DNA from: Diplolepis rosae
Taxonomy: Eukaryota; Arthropoda; Insecta; Hymenoptera; Diplolepididae
Assembly: GCA_030998225.1 (NCBI GenBank)
Contig: JAPYXD010000714.1
Span: forward strand, 7,254,001 to 7,318,000
Reading direction: 5' to 3'
DNA length: 64,000 nucleotides
The notes under the pieces were generated by a model. That model saw only the letters and a list, made by a program, of their open reading frames with translations, was not told where the DNA came from and made no database searches. Positions 35,141-46,999 of the stretch are shown here, one piece after another. The position numbers were made by a program, and so were the translations under genes. Position 1 is the first letter of the stretch; each line of letters starts with the position of its first letter.

Positions 35141-36086
35141 CCACAGTTCCGCATTTGGGGGGGGGGGGGGGGGGGTAAAGTTTGTTCGGTCAAAAAAAGG
35201 CAAATTTTCAATAATTTTTTTAAAGCACTTTTCTATTATCGACTTATTTGAAAATTTAGTATGTTATTATACAATATTTAAAAAGTTTGTAAAAAAATTT
35301 TGGTGCAAAAATATGAAGAAACAACTGAGTTATAGCAGTTTGTCGCCGATACCTCGAAAAATGTTTTTTTTTCCGGTGACCGCGAATGCTCATCGCTGGA
35401 TTATCTAAAATCAAGAAAGTAAATAGTTTTGGTTAGTTGATACCTTTCTCCCTCAAATGACGCTTCGTTTTTTTAATTTTATAAATTTTTTCATGTTTTG
35501 TATCATTTTGAAGGTAAAAGGTTGATTTTTGCAAAAGAAAAACGACTTATTTGTTATTCTAAAATTGAAGAAAAAAAAACGAAGCGTCACCTGAAAGCTT
35601 TATATGTATAGAATATGTGTACAAAATTTCAAAACGATCGGTTGAGTAGTTTTTTTGGGACGCTGGTCACCGGCTTCAAAAATGACATGTTTGGGGAAAC
35701 CAATTTAAAGTTTTGTACACGAAAAAAATGAAAATAACGTGAAAAAAATTGGATTTTCTTATAAAATACCTATACAGAATCATCAATGCCAGGTCCATAT
35801 AGTATATTACTATCATCCAAGAGATCTAAGGCTCCTTTTTGTTCCTGTCTGCGCTGCATTCTGCCTTCCTTAGTCTCAAGTGCAGCTTTCTCGTCCGCTC
35901 TGAAGCTAAAATGTGCGTAAAACTGAGTTGGAGCAAGGTTCGTTCAAACTGCTATAACTCCGTCAATTTTGCTCGGATTGATCTCAAAATTCAACACAAT
36001 ATTTCTGAGGTGTTATAGATTCAAAATATCAAATAAAAAAAATTGAAAAAAAAAGGTTTCAAACTTTACCTCCCCCTTAACGCGGT
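35141..36086. mobile_element. Non-autonomous element with long diverged inverted ends and a G tract
   Basis: The left part (G run, TAAAGTTTG at 35176, GAGTTATAGCAGTTTG at 35328) is mirrored at the right (CAAACTGCTATAACTC at 35945, CAAACTTTACCTCCCCCTTA at 36060). That gives inverted ends of about 190 bp, diverged inside. No coding. 35157-35175 is a run of 19 G, probably expanded from the GGGGG(A)GG of the terminal repeat. The class is not assigned. Confidence 0.6.
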
Positions 36087-36564
36087 TTTTATTCTAAGGC
36101 CGTCCATATTGTTCCTTAAGTAAAAGAACAATGCTACATGAGAGAGTGACTTTATTTTAATCCTTGATAAATATATAGTTACTTGATTATATTACATTCT
36201 CATATTATATTATAATATGTAACTTTGCTTCTGTTTTTTTTTGCATGCTGTTTTATATTTTCAGGGTCTCTCAAATTATAAATATGGCGCCGGGAGACGC
36301 CAGGCGCTTATCTTAGAAGCTGCCCGCATTGATAAAGATTTTATTTTTCTTTGACGTTTCAGCGGAAGTCACGCGTTAAAAATGGCACCCACCGGCTAAA
36401 AGGAGTTCGAATCATCGGGATAAATATTCACAAAAGTCTTCATTTTCTGAACAAGCTTCTCTGTGGCTTCTTGCCTTGACTCGTCGATGCGCGCGTATAC
36501 CTCGTAATTATCGAACATATTAGGCGCGACTGCGATTAACGTCCACGCCCTGGCTACCTCCACC

Positions 36565-37564
36565 GTGACGAACACGTCGACAATCACGACCTGCGCAGGC
36601 GCGTCATATGCAGCGCATTCACAGGCGTATAGCCCACCCTACCCAGGGCCCGTTGCATCGCATTTTGAAAATATATCCAGGTTCGTACCTACTACGCACC
36701 AGGCCCCGGGCACGACCGTTGCGAGCAGTGTTACAATAGAATCGCCGGCTTTCGTTCCACGGCGCGTTATACCTTTTGTCGGGCAACGAAGGTTCGACTA
36801 CATGGATAAGTCAACCCCTAATAATCATAGTAATTCCAACTCCTATGCGCCGCACAATAACGGTGGCGCAAATGTATATAATTTGACTTGCCTGTTAGGC
36901 TTATATGACAAGTTAGACAATCCATACTCGGTCGAAGAGAAGCTTGATAATGCTCATAGGGGGTTGAGATCAGAATTCAGGCGCGTAATAAAACGCAAAA
37001 ATATAATCGATTTTGAGGAACTCGCGCAAATAGGCAAAGATTGGGAAGCTGAATGGGCAACCATGCGTGATTACAAACCACCCCCTGCGATGGGAACGTC
37101 TTTTTTACTGGAATTCGCATATAAGGGCGAAGAAACTCAGAACGTGAGGGCAAGTTTGGCAGCTATGGACGCGCATTTCGAGGAGAAAAATATTCCCAGT
37201 GAGAAAAAGCATCCACCCCCTCGGACAGCGAGATGCGACGCAATGTCACATAGCCCACCTTGGCAAAAAAGTCCTAGGCCGGGGTACAAAAGTTAGGGAC
37301 AACTCCGCACAAAAACTTCCGTCAGCGAACAAGCCTAAACATAGACGCGATTTCTCAAGCGCCGTCTACTTCATTATATGCAGGAATTGCCTTTCTGACG
37401 GCATACCTGCACCACACGACCATAGTACAAAAAAATGTACTGAAGAACAGCAAATCTTTTGCTACAAATGCGGTCGTGTGAGATATAGAACACCGGATTG
37501 TCCTACACCGCAGTGTAAAGCTTCGAAAAAGCCTCCGGGAAACATAAAACGGACCCAGAGCTAA
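36565..37564 (+). pseudogene. gypsy-type gag with Cys-rich zinc knuckles
   Basis: Two frames joined by a shift near 37290. The first (243 residues) is Pro/Ser/Asn-rich and then helical, reading LDKLDNPYSVEEKLDNAHRG and FEELAQIGKDWEAEWATM, a capsid-like part. The second continues with CRNCLSDGIPAPHDHSTKKC and FCYKCGRVRYRTPDCPTPQC, two zinc-knuckle-like motifs. The order capsid then knuckles is that of LTR-retrotransposon gag. The downstream pol cannot be recognised in 37565-38120. This gag differs from that of copies A and B. Confidence 0.7.
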
Positions 37565-39143
37565 AGGTCAGCGCTGGACCTAGCCCAATTTTGGCAGACC
37601 TAGCTACCAGCGCATCTAACGAGTGCTCTGTCAGCCCATCTTTCTCGCCCTGATCGTACGTCCCTCGGTCCATCTGGGAGCAATTACAGCTTCCATGGCT
37701 CTTAAGCTAGTTATTAAGGCTTGTTCTCGGCATCGCAACCAGCGAGCTGCCGTATATTTTTCTTCATTTTTTAATAATAAGCTTAAGTCCTTTCTTTGGT
37801 ATTCTTAGATCGTAAGTGAACACTAGCACTAAGTTTTGAAGCACGTACTTTGCTATTTAAACCTAATAATTGGTAATCTGGCCCAGAGTGTGGTCTTGGA
37901 GACTATGGGATCGTTTCCGGTCTGGCCGGGCGTGTTGTAACGTGATAAATTACGTTGAATTTTTTTACTTCGACCGACAACGACAGAATCGAGCCAAAGC
38001 CACCCTTTTTTAATTAGAACACGAACTTGTCAGGGATAATCTGAGAGCTGCTCGAAAAATTCTTTTATTTTATTTACCTTTCTAGCCGTTTTATGTTTTT
38101 CTGTTCGTTTCATTATTGACACCAGCTTGAAATGCGCCGCCAAAGAGATCACTGTGTTACCGTTGCACGTCAGAGGGGTTCACAGACAAGCCACAGAGGG
38201 CATCACCCGGCAGGCATGGCATTTGAAACAACCACGTGCTGCAGCCCACATTTGCGAATGTTCCTTTCGGTCTAAGACCTTAATCACACTTCAAGGAATA
38301 GGAATTTTGCAAACAAAGTCAGTTCGCAATCTAGATTCATCAACTCCATATTACCATCTCCAAAATCATTTGAATATAAGGGATAATTCAATTCCAGTCA
38401 GCAAATCAACCACATCACTTGCTATAATTTCACCATTTTTATATAATATTTCTATTCAAGCGCCTCACTTACTAAAATAGGTATTACTTCTTCTTTAACA
38501 AAAAGAAGACATGTCGTTATCAATCTTCGAAAATCATGTCTTTATCGTAACAAAATATACAAACATTCAAAAAATTATTCCATCTATTTTCATTTCTAGT
38601 GCACATAAATTGACACTAGCACTAATTATTATCACTTCACTTAGAATTAAAATTTAAGGATTAATACTATTGAAAATTCAAAAAATATCTAAAAAAATAA
38701 ACAAAACGCCAACACGTATAGAACATATACAAAAAACTCCTTTAAGCTCAGTGAAAAAACCTTTACTGACCGACTTAACATCCAACTTTTGACCTTTCCT
38801 TTCTTCTACTTTCTTTACGCCCTTTTTTTATATAGACTAGAAATCACTTTAGAATTTTTTTTCATATACAGGCAAATTTCGTCCTTACTTTCCTCAAAAC
38901 CACGTGGATGAGCGGTGTAAATCCTATACCGTCAGAAGGACAGTTTTTGTACTCACGCCTTTAATGTTTCTAACCAAAGAAGTAACAAACTGTAATATAA
39001 AAATTGTTTTTTTAATGGGAAGTAAAATACTTCTAGTAAAATCTTTTACCTTACATGATTAGGAAATATATACAAAAAGCTATTATTCAATCCTCTTATC
39101 AAAACTTAATGAACAAAAAATCTATTCTAAGAAATTTGTAGAA

Positions 39144-39485
39144 ATGATACCAACTTCAGCTGAACCTATTATTAACCATTTTGGACCAGCAGACGGTGTA
39201 TGTCCGCAAGACTATCCTATAGCATACGCGCACTTATTACTTAGCTGTTGCTTCGAATTAGAACCCTCAACTTTGTTTTTATATTATAATCATCAAACCA
39301 CCAAATTATATTGTCAATTCTGTTTTGAAAAACTAAATCAAGACATTCAAAATAATTGTGAATTTTTTACGTCATGGCATTCTATCTGTAAACTGGAATG
39401 CATATACATGAATTGTTATGGTTGTCAAGAATTATTAATTACCTCGCGACAAAGAGCGGTTGATTGTAAAGAATGCATCGAATAA
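39144..39485 (+). CDS. Hypothetical 113-residue Cys-pair protein, transposon-associated
   Basis: An open frame with ATG at 39144 and three CX2C pairs (YCQFC, CYGC, CKEC) plus further Cys and His, so possibly zinc-binding. I do not recognise the family. Part of it (39275-39425, TTATATTATAATCATCAAAC... and TGTAAACTGGAATGC...) recurs diverged at 45055-45215. It lies 0.9 kb upstream of a gypsy pol remnant on the same strand, so it is probably an accessory or leader ORF of that element. Whether it is expressed cannot be told from sequence. Confidence 0.4.
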   Translation: MIPTSAEPIINHFGPADGVCPQDYPIAYAHLLLSCCFELEPSTLFLYYNHQTTKLYCQFCFEKLNQDIQNNCEFFTSWHSICKLECIYMNCYGCQELLITSRQRAVDCKECIE

Positions 39486-40399
39486 TATTTGAATGACAAA
39501 TTCAAAATTAGTCAAGGAATTTTAACTGTCACATTTGCGAATCAACAATTTTTTGCATACGGCAATGAGCAGACCAATGTTTGACCTGCGCCGAACGCTT
39601 GATTGAGTTGCACGAAGGGGAAGAGATACTAAACGATGTAGACTCCGAAGCAACAACAATAATTTATAACAACGAATAAAATATTTATCAAATCATATTC
39701 TTTTTTCTCTTTTCTGCTTTTATTCTTATTCTTTGTTTGAAGACAGATAACAGAAACTTTAAAAACTTTCCTTAACCGCCATATTATAACGAACAACTGT
39801 ATAAAAAAGCTCTGTTTGCGAGGAACAAAATGTTCTCGTTCCTTTTTTTTATACGTTCAAAGCACACCAGGGTTTTCTCTACACGGAATGTCTCTTTGAG
39901 TTTTCAAACGCGAATAAAATAACTCAAACCAAAAACATAACTATTGATGAAAAATAAAAACTAACTTCTATTTGGATAAATTCATATCATCAATAACTCA
40001 AATAGATAATTCTTTTGCAGATAAGAGCAATAGCAGCGCAAAAAAAGACTTCACAAAGGGTAGCGTAGTACAAATACTCAATGAAATTAGCATTGAGTAC
40101 GACTTTGCAGTACCAGCATATACGTTATAGTCGCTTGGATTGCAACAAGAACTACCACCGTTCTAAGCAACTTGCGAAATTTTTAAACCCATTAAGCAGG
40201 TTGAACTGAAGGATAGAGCAGCGGAAGTATGCGAAGGTATTGTTGCACTGGATGAGATTTAACAAGCTAAATTAAAATAAGTTGTGAAAAATAAATTACC
40301 AACGTTAGGAACAGAACTAAAACAAAGACAATTAACAAAACATAAAATAGATGTCCAGGGCCATGATCCTATGTAGCAAAGATACTATCATGTAAGCCT

Positions 40400-42464
40400 T
40401 ACAGTAAGAGAAAAAATAAATGAGGCAATAGACAAAATGTTAAAACAGGGAATAATAGAACCTTCTGGTTCCGAGTGGTCGAATCCAATCGTCATGATTG
40501 AAAAACCGAATGGAGAGTACATGTTTTGTCGTAATTTTAGAAAAGTAAATAAAATTATCAAAAAATATTTGTACCTAATTCCATTAATGAATGAAATTTT
40601 GGATTCCTTACTATCAGCCAAATTTATTTCGAAAATAGAATCAAAATCGGCATATTTCAAGGAAAGGTCTAAACATATCACAGCATTCCCAGTTCCTGGA
40701 AAGGGTATGTACTAATTTAAATGGATGACATTTGGTCTTACCAATGCTTCAGCAACTTTACAGAGACTGATGGATAAGGTTATAACTCCAGATTCGAAGC
40801 AAAAGGTTTTTGGTACTTGAACATTATAGTAACGCAAAATTTTGATGATCACCTAAAACATTTGAACCTTGTGAATTGGGTTGTTTAGAAATCAAATACC
40901 TTGGTTTTAAAGTTAACGAAAAAGGACTTCAAGTTGACGATAAGATTCAACCAATCTTGGAATTTCCCATACCCAAAAATATCAAACAGTTACAACGATT
41001 AATAGGAATGGCAAGTTGATATGGAAGGTTCATATCATACTTTGCCTAAATAATACCAGCACCCATTTTAACCTTCCTCAGATTTTTCATAAGCTTTCCA
41101 GCTAGAAATGGATGCTTGTGACACTGGATTGGGTGCAGTGTTAATCCAAGCAATAAATGGAATTGATCATGTAATCGCGTACGCAAGCAGAAACCTAAAT
41201 AGCGCAGGTTCACGATACTTGGCATCAGAAAAAGAATATATGGCGGTGGTATGGGCGATTAGGAAGTTCAGACCATACAATGAGGGTTATAGTTTCAAGG
41301 TAATAACAGATCACATGGCTCTCAAATGGCTATACAACCTGAAAAATCCTACAGGATGATTAGCCAGGTGGGCATTGGAACTACTCGAGTTTTTCTATGA
41401 CGTAATCTATAGAAAGGGAAGTTCGAGCCCAGTTCCAGACGCTCTTTCAAGATCCAATGAAGCAACAGAGTCAACAGCAATCGCGTTAGCATGTATTTTG
41501 GAAAAACCAAAAGCGGAAACATATGACGAATCAGATGACTGGTACTCAGCAAACATGATACAAGTCAGAAAAATTCGAGAAGTCCACGAGAATTGGAGAA
41601 TTAGGGATTCTCAACTGTATTTTTTCAGACCAGACTCACTAAAATCCTCCCTTTTATCAGATATCATTCCATGGAAATTGGTTGTGCCTAAAAAATTAAG
41701 ACCACAGGTCGTAAAAGAAATCATGATGAATTGCAGGCAGGACATTTAGGATCCGAAAAAATACACGCGACAATATCTGACTGCTACTACTGGCCAGGGA
41801 TGTATTCGAAGGTAATCAAGTATGTAAAAAACTGCAAAACCTGTCAAAGGACAAAACCCAGTAATCAGGAAAAAAGGAGACTAATAGGGAAAAGACTCAT
41901 CGAAGAGCCGTGGACCATAGTAGCAGCTGACCCAGGAAAGCGCCAAAGCAAGATACAACAGAACCATAAAACAAATAATTAAGGCATACCTAGAAGACGA
42001 TCACACAATATGGGATCATAATGATGATGATCTGCAATTCGCGATAAATACGAGCAAAAACGCAATAACGCAGTACACCCCTGCATTTTTGAATTTAGGC
42101 CGCGAATTACAACCACTAAAAGCCCGCGGAAAAAGCATTGAGAGGGGTGATGAAATAGAATTCCAGGATGAAAATAAATGGACAGATAGGTTAAGGAAGT
42201 TAAAGATAATAAAGACAGAGGTGCAAAAGAATTTGGATAAACAGAATGGTAGGCGATAGGGCTTTAAAAATAGCAACGAAATTATCTAATGAAGCGGATA
42301 GTAAGGCAGGGAAACTTTTCCATAAATACGAAGGTCCCTATATGATTAAGAAAAAAATGTCCCCCACAATTTATGAATTAAAAAACTTCAAAAGAAAAAG
42401 TGTAGGGGAATGTAATGTAAATGATCTTGAGTTGGAGAGTATAAGTAACAGTCAAAACATATAA
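40400..42464 (+). pseudogene. Ty3/gypsy pol remnant (RT, RNase H, integrase ends)
   Basis: In order: RT fingers (IIEPSGSEWSNPIVMIEKPN at 40450), FCRNFRKVN, a broken RT palm (FGLTNASATLQRLMDKV at 40740) without a YLDD block, and the RT-RNase H connection near 41000. RNase H follows (MDACDTGLGAVL, ITDHMALKWLYN, PVPDALSRSN, 41108-41460), then the integrase zinc finger (HLGSEKIHATISDCYYWPG and CKTCQRT, 41735-41860). The DDE core is mostly deleted near 41930, and the frame resumes with the end of the core (DDDLQFAINTSKNAITQYTP) and the C-terminal domain (KYEGPYMIKKKMSPTIYELK, to 42464). Stops and shifts throughout. It belongs to a gypsy lineage different from copy A. Confidence 0.85.
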
Positions 42465-43194
42465 GCAATGGATAAATGGTTTAAGATCACAAAACGACTC
42501 AATTTGACTCCTACTTTAAGACCGCTGAACAGTTAAATTCTTTTTTCCTTTAACAACCAACATAAGACTGACTCCCATTAAACATACAGACATCAAAATT
42601 CATATTAATTCCAGTGCAATGAACACGACGAAGAAGTGCTGGCGATGCCAGAACATGGTGGGAGAGAGCAGCATTCCGGATCACGCCAGAAGCTGTTTGG
42701 CTCTTAAATGGGTGGCCCAACGAAAATCCGGGGTTCCGGAGGTCCAAATGACCTACTATCCCCACCGACACGTCCGATTGTTCATTAATGAGGGGTGGAA
42801 GGAGATGGGCAAGAGAGAGGAAAAAAATTGGAAACAAAATTCATTTTTATTTTTGTTTTCCTGAAAGATGATTGACCCAAGACAAAAACAGCGATATCAC
42901 TCTGCCTGTTTTTCGTTTTTTGTTTTGTCCGTTCTTGTTTTTTTTTTTTATTAATATGTTACAGATCAGAAAGAACCGTCTAGGAGGATAAACCTTAACC
43001 CCCGTGGGTAGCGCGGGTGTAACATAGATGTTACTAGTAAGTAGGGACAGGGGTCGCGATGTTGCGAATGACCGTCCTAGGCCCGAGATTCAATTCAATG
43101 ATTTCAATGTGTGTGAAGTTTGCAACACAGGGCGAAGGCGAGTGCCGCGATCACACGAATCGACAATCGCTTATTCTTCCCGAGTAAAACACGT
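42465..43194. other. No firm gene; short Cys-rich frame
   Basis: A plus-strand frame at 42619-42864 opens NTTKKCWRCQNMVGESSI and has a C-C-H-C set, but I do not recognise it and it may be 3' sequence of the gypsy element. GTGTAACATAGATGTTAC at 43018 could mark an LTR edge, but no partner LTR was found. Confidence 0.3.
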
Positions 43195-43371
43195 TATTTT
43201 TCCCAACAAGTTTAATGCCAATTGTACACTCACCGTCTGTTTTGAGACGGGAAAATGGCTATTGTCACTACATGTAGGGAAGATAGTAACTGTTGTGAAA
43301 TCAGCCATTTTCTCGTCTCAAAAGTCACGGTGAATGTATAATGTTCACCAGGCGTGTTGGGAAAAATATTT
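43195..43371. mobile_element. Short foldback MITE-like hairpin
   Basis: The arms 43195-43276 and 43287-43371 are reverse complements with mismatches: TTTTCCCAACA at both outer edges, TTTTGAGACG(G/A)GAAAATGGCT inside. The loop is about 10 bases. No coding. Probably a small non-autonomous element. Confidence 0.65.
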
Positions 43372-43592
43372 TTTGCACCAACTAATTTTTACGGAAGAAA
43401 ATGTTTGGTATCAGGGGCCCTTTGCAGCCAGTCGCCCCGGGGCGCCGCCGCGCTTGCCCCAAACTCGTTACGGGCCTGTTATATCTGGCAGTTGATGGAA
43501 CCAGCACGGTGTGATTTATAATGAGCTGTTGAAACCAAGTAAACCCATCACAACGGATCGGTATCGAACGCAATTGATGCTTAAGGCGAGAA

Positions 43593-44523
43593 TTGAAGCA
43601 GAAATGGTCAACGTACCAAGAGAGTTATAACAAAGTTATCCTTCCGACGTTCTTTTGTTTCGATCGACGGCACACGGCCTGGCGCATTAGTATTTCCGCT
43701 CTTATGAAGAAGTCAAAAAATGGATCGGTAAGTGGATCGCCTCTAAAGACGCATCGTTTTTTGGAGATTTTATCCGACACTTTGCCAGAATATAACAATT
43801 GAAGATTTGATAGTTAAGCTTAGAAGAATATATGCCCCTGCGAAAAGCGCATACTAGTAATTCGATGCCTTATACGAGGCTTGCGTCCTGAATCAGAAAT
43901 TCGTGCAAAGAAAAAAAATACATTTCTGGAAGTTATTAATGATACTATTGACATTAAACAGAGACTAGCCGTTAATTTCGCACTGCGAAAAAATAATCAG
44001 CAAGTATTTAATAATTTCAATTGTCAAAGTAGTAACATTAATAATTTTTCAATACACGGTTACAAACATTTTCCAAATAACAATGTTTCAAGAAGTAAAA
44101 ATAATAATTTTAACTTCAAATTCAAAACATTTGAAACCTTTCGGTGGAAAAAGAGACTCAACCACCTAGTTTGAATTTATAATTTAAGCAATAACAACAA
44201 AATTTTTTTACAAAATATAAATATCAATTATAGAAAAAGTAATAATAATTTTTCACAATCATGTCTAGTTTAATAAATATTTGCAATTCAATTTGTTAAT
44301 TAAAAACTCTTCAAGCTACTAATGTATAACAACATTTGATACCAACTGTACATGACTCTCCAATTTTTTCAATACAATATAGGTCAACCTTATTTCACAA
44401 AGATGAAATTAAGGGACAAGTTAATGAATTATTGAAAAATAAAATACTAGCACCCTCACAATCACCGTATAAAACTCCAGGATAAATAGTTTCTGAGAAA
44501 CCTGAATTTCAGGTCGAAATAAA
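43593..44523 (+). pseudogene. gypsy gag and RT-start remnant
   Basis: 43881-44174 opens LRPESEIRAKKKNTFLEVIN and reads DTIDIKQRLAVNFALRKN, the C-terminal capsid part of a gypsy gag, followed by an Asn-rich stretch. 44385-44523 reads VNELLKNKILAPSQSPYKTP and VSEKPEF, the RT fingers start. Protease and zinc knuckles are missing or unreadable. The RT is cut at 44524 by the R1-clade fragment. Confidence 0.65.
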
Positions 44524-45048
44524 ATGGAGAATGAGAATTGTCTCAGCATACCGAGCTCTGTTGACGAGCGCCATATTGATTTTGTCGAGCGTTCCGTCAA
44601 TAGACTTATTGACAAAAGAAACGCAGGAGGCCCTTCTGCTTCTCAAGGAATATGCCACTTAACTGGAGATAAAGCACGGTGGGAGGAGGGACAGCAAAAA
44701 ATGATCCTTGATGCCTGTAATCTCGATTGCTCGCTAGGAGGCAGCGGGCTGGTTTGTAATGCCGGAAGGACGAGCATGCTGTCTTCCACTTGGTGCGGTG
44801 CATCGGACCGTTGGTCGTGCGCGTGCTGTCGGGAGTGTGGGTTTCGGGTGAACGGGCGACGAAAGAGTCGCACAGCGACTGAAAGCCGGGACGAGCCACT
44901 CGTGAATTTCACAGCTGACAGTCGGTGTCGCGAGCTGCAATTGGTCTGAAAGAGAAGGTTTCAGTTTTAACAGGTATGCCTAGATCCGTCCTAGGAGAGT
45001 CCTGTTAAATGTCTATAAAAGATTTTGCCATTTTTTTCTCTTCAATTT
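44524..45048 (+). mobile_element. R1-clade 3' fragment (copy 3)
   Basis: 5'-truncated, as usual for non-LTR elements. The frame reads RIVSAYRALLTSAILILSSV and IDLLTKETQEALLLLKEYAT, matching the end of ORF2 in copies 1 and 2 (AAYRAVSTSAVLVLASVLPI-type). A stop follows. The final 75 bases (AACAGGTATGCCTAGATCC... to TAAAAGATTTTGCC) match the 3' UTR end of copy 1. No poly(A) is left: it ends in TTTTTTTCTCTTCA. Confidence 0.8.
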
Positions 45049-45240
45049 GGAACATCCTTTTTATATTATAATCATGAAACTACAAAAAGATACTATTAAT
45101 TCAGTTTTAAAAACTAGAGCGGGAAATTTAAAATAAATGTTAATATTTTACTTCGTGGCATTACATTTGTAAATTGAAATGTGTATTTATGAACTGAGTT
45201 ACCTAACGGGAAGTAGAGTATCCCTAAAAGAATTTATCAA
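45049..45240 (+). pseudogene. Partial diverged copy of the 39144 Cys-pair ORF
   Basis: TTATATTATAATCATGAAAC near 45060 and the block around GTAAATTGAAATGTGTATTT near 45170 correspond to 39280-39420. Stops interrupt it. It shows that the ORF at 39144 is repeated and linked to gypsy remnants. Confidence 0.5.
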
Positions 45241-46038
45241 AATGTAATTTTGAAACGTAATTATTCAAATTTATATTCAGCTTTTATATTGTGAATATTC
45301 AAATAGGCTGATGTTAGTATCCAGCAGGGGTGACGAAGACGGAGCAGTTATCCTTCTTGGACACTAAGACTAAAATCGTATTGAAGATTGAAAAACGGAC
45401 CACGGTTAATTTATGACTCTTGGACCTTACGTAAACTGTTAAAACACACTATACGCGTACTGCACGCTGGAAATCCTTTTTCAGATTTTCAAACAGGCTG
45501 CATTTTATTTCTCTTCACAAAACTGATTTTAACCCTGGCAGGGTGTCCTTTTTATGTTATATTTTTCTTCAATTTGGGTTTCTTAAGAAAATCCTGACAA
45601 TAAACAATGTTCAAACTACGATTGTACATCTTATTCACTTGCCCCAACTTCTTCTGCTTCGATTCGTTCGAATTATTTTTCAATGAATAATAATATAATG
45701 AATAACATGAGCTCCATCCATGATTTAAATTTGACACTCACTCATTTAATGACATGTACTTTTCCCGCTGACAAGGAAATCGTTATTTTGTCAACAGTTT
45801 TCAGCTTATTAGCATCTTCAGAAACTTATTTAACAGTTCCAATACTTCCGTTAACCAGTCCTCGTGTAACATCAATGTTCTTTGTTAGCATAACCTTAGC
45901 ACACATTTTAATTGCAAGGTTTTGAGGGAATCCACATTATTGACTGTAATTCTTGTCGTGAGTCTGTAATTTTTTCTAAATCTTTTTCTGGTGATATTTT
46001 GCATGACAATTAATCGAACCGTCTGCAGTGAATTCCAT

Positions 46039-46085
46039 TGTAATTCAAGAGTGAGAAGTTAATAACAACTCACTCTGGAATTACA
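46039..46085. repeat. 17 bp inverted repeat (hairpin)
   Basis: TGTAATTCAAGAGTGAG (46039-46055) and CTCACTCTGGAATTACA (46069-46085) pair at 16 of 17 positions, with a loop of about 13 bases. No terminator role is implied in a eukaryotic intron. Confidence 0.6.
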
Positions 46086-46389
46086 TTTTCAAAATTTTGC
46101 CTTAAATCTTGGTTTTTTCGTAATAAGTAAAAATTAAAAATATCTGTAATTTGTATTTTTATTGATTTTCATTTTCAGAAAATATACGAAATATACTAAT
46201 AATAAAAAATGTTATGAAAAATGATAATACTGCTGACTTCAACGGGAATCGGAGAGACAAAAAATATTAATTTTACAGCTTATGCAAGGCTTCAATAAAC
46301 ATAATCATATAATTAAAAAACTCCTTGGTTTTATTGACCTGAAGACTCGTGAGTCCAAAAATGGCGGCTAATCTATCTCCTATTGAAAA

Positions 46390-46530
46390 TTCCGACGTTG
46401 GAAACGACATTGGAAACGTTGTCGTAAGCGATATCGTAAACGTTGTTGTAAGTGATGTCGTAAACGATGTAGGATTTTGGGACCATATCCGATATCGTTT
46501 ACGATGTCGTAAATGATACCGATTACGACC
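46390..46530. repeat. Imperfect short repeats of GTCGTAAACGATATC type
   Basis: About eight partial copies of a 12-15 base motif (GTCGTAAGCGATATC, GTCGTAAACGATGTA and so on), some inverted (GATATCGTTTACGATGTCGT at 46489), between AT-rich flanks. Confidence 0.65.
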
Positions 46531-46798
46531 TTTTTTTTTATTAAATAAGACAAAATATTTTATTATTGTTACAATTTAAATCTATTTTACTGTATGAAAG
46601 GAATATGAAGATAATGGAAATTAATAAAAACATATCATATGTGTATATTTAATTTCGAAGGATTGTGAATATTTGTGTGCCGTTCCGAATTTGTACTCTT
46701 ATTAAACTTTCATGATGCCGAAAGATCATAAATAAAAATATGTTTATAGATAAACCAATATGTTAATAACAGTTTCCATTGTTTTTATATTCCTTCCA

Positions 46799-46999
46799 TA
46801 CACTGAGAAAACAGTTTTGTCAAATCAACAAAAATATTTGGTTAGTATTTAGCTAACAAAAATCTTTTGTTGGGCCAACAAAACATTTTGCTATATCAAA
46901 CAAATTTTGTTGGTTAAACAAAATGTTTTGTTGGGACAACAAAATATTTTGTCAGGATAACAAAAAAAGTTTTGTTGGCTAAATTTTTTTCTCAGTGTA
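46799..46999. mobile_element. MITE with CACTGAGAAAA ends and TA duplication
   Basis: TA at 46799-46800 and 46998-46999 flank a 197 bp element starting CACTGAGAAAA and ending TTTTTCTCAGTG. The inside is built of AACAAAATATTTTGTTGG-type short palindromic repeats. The TA duplication and short inverted ends fit a Tc1/mariner-mobilised MITE. Confidence 0.8.
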
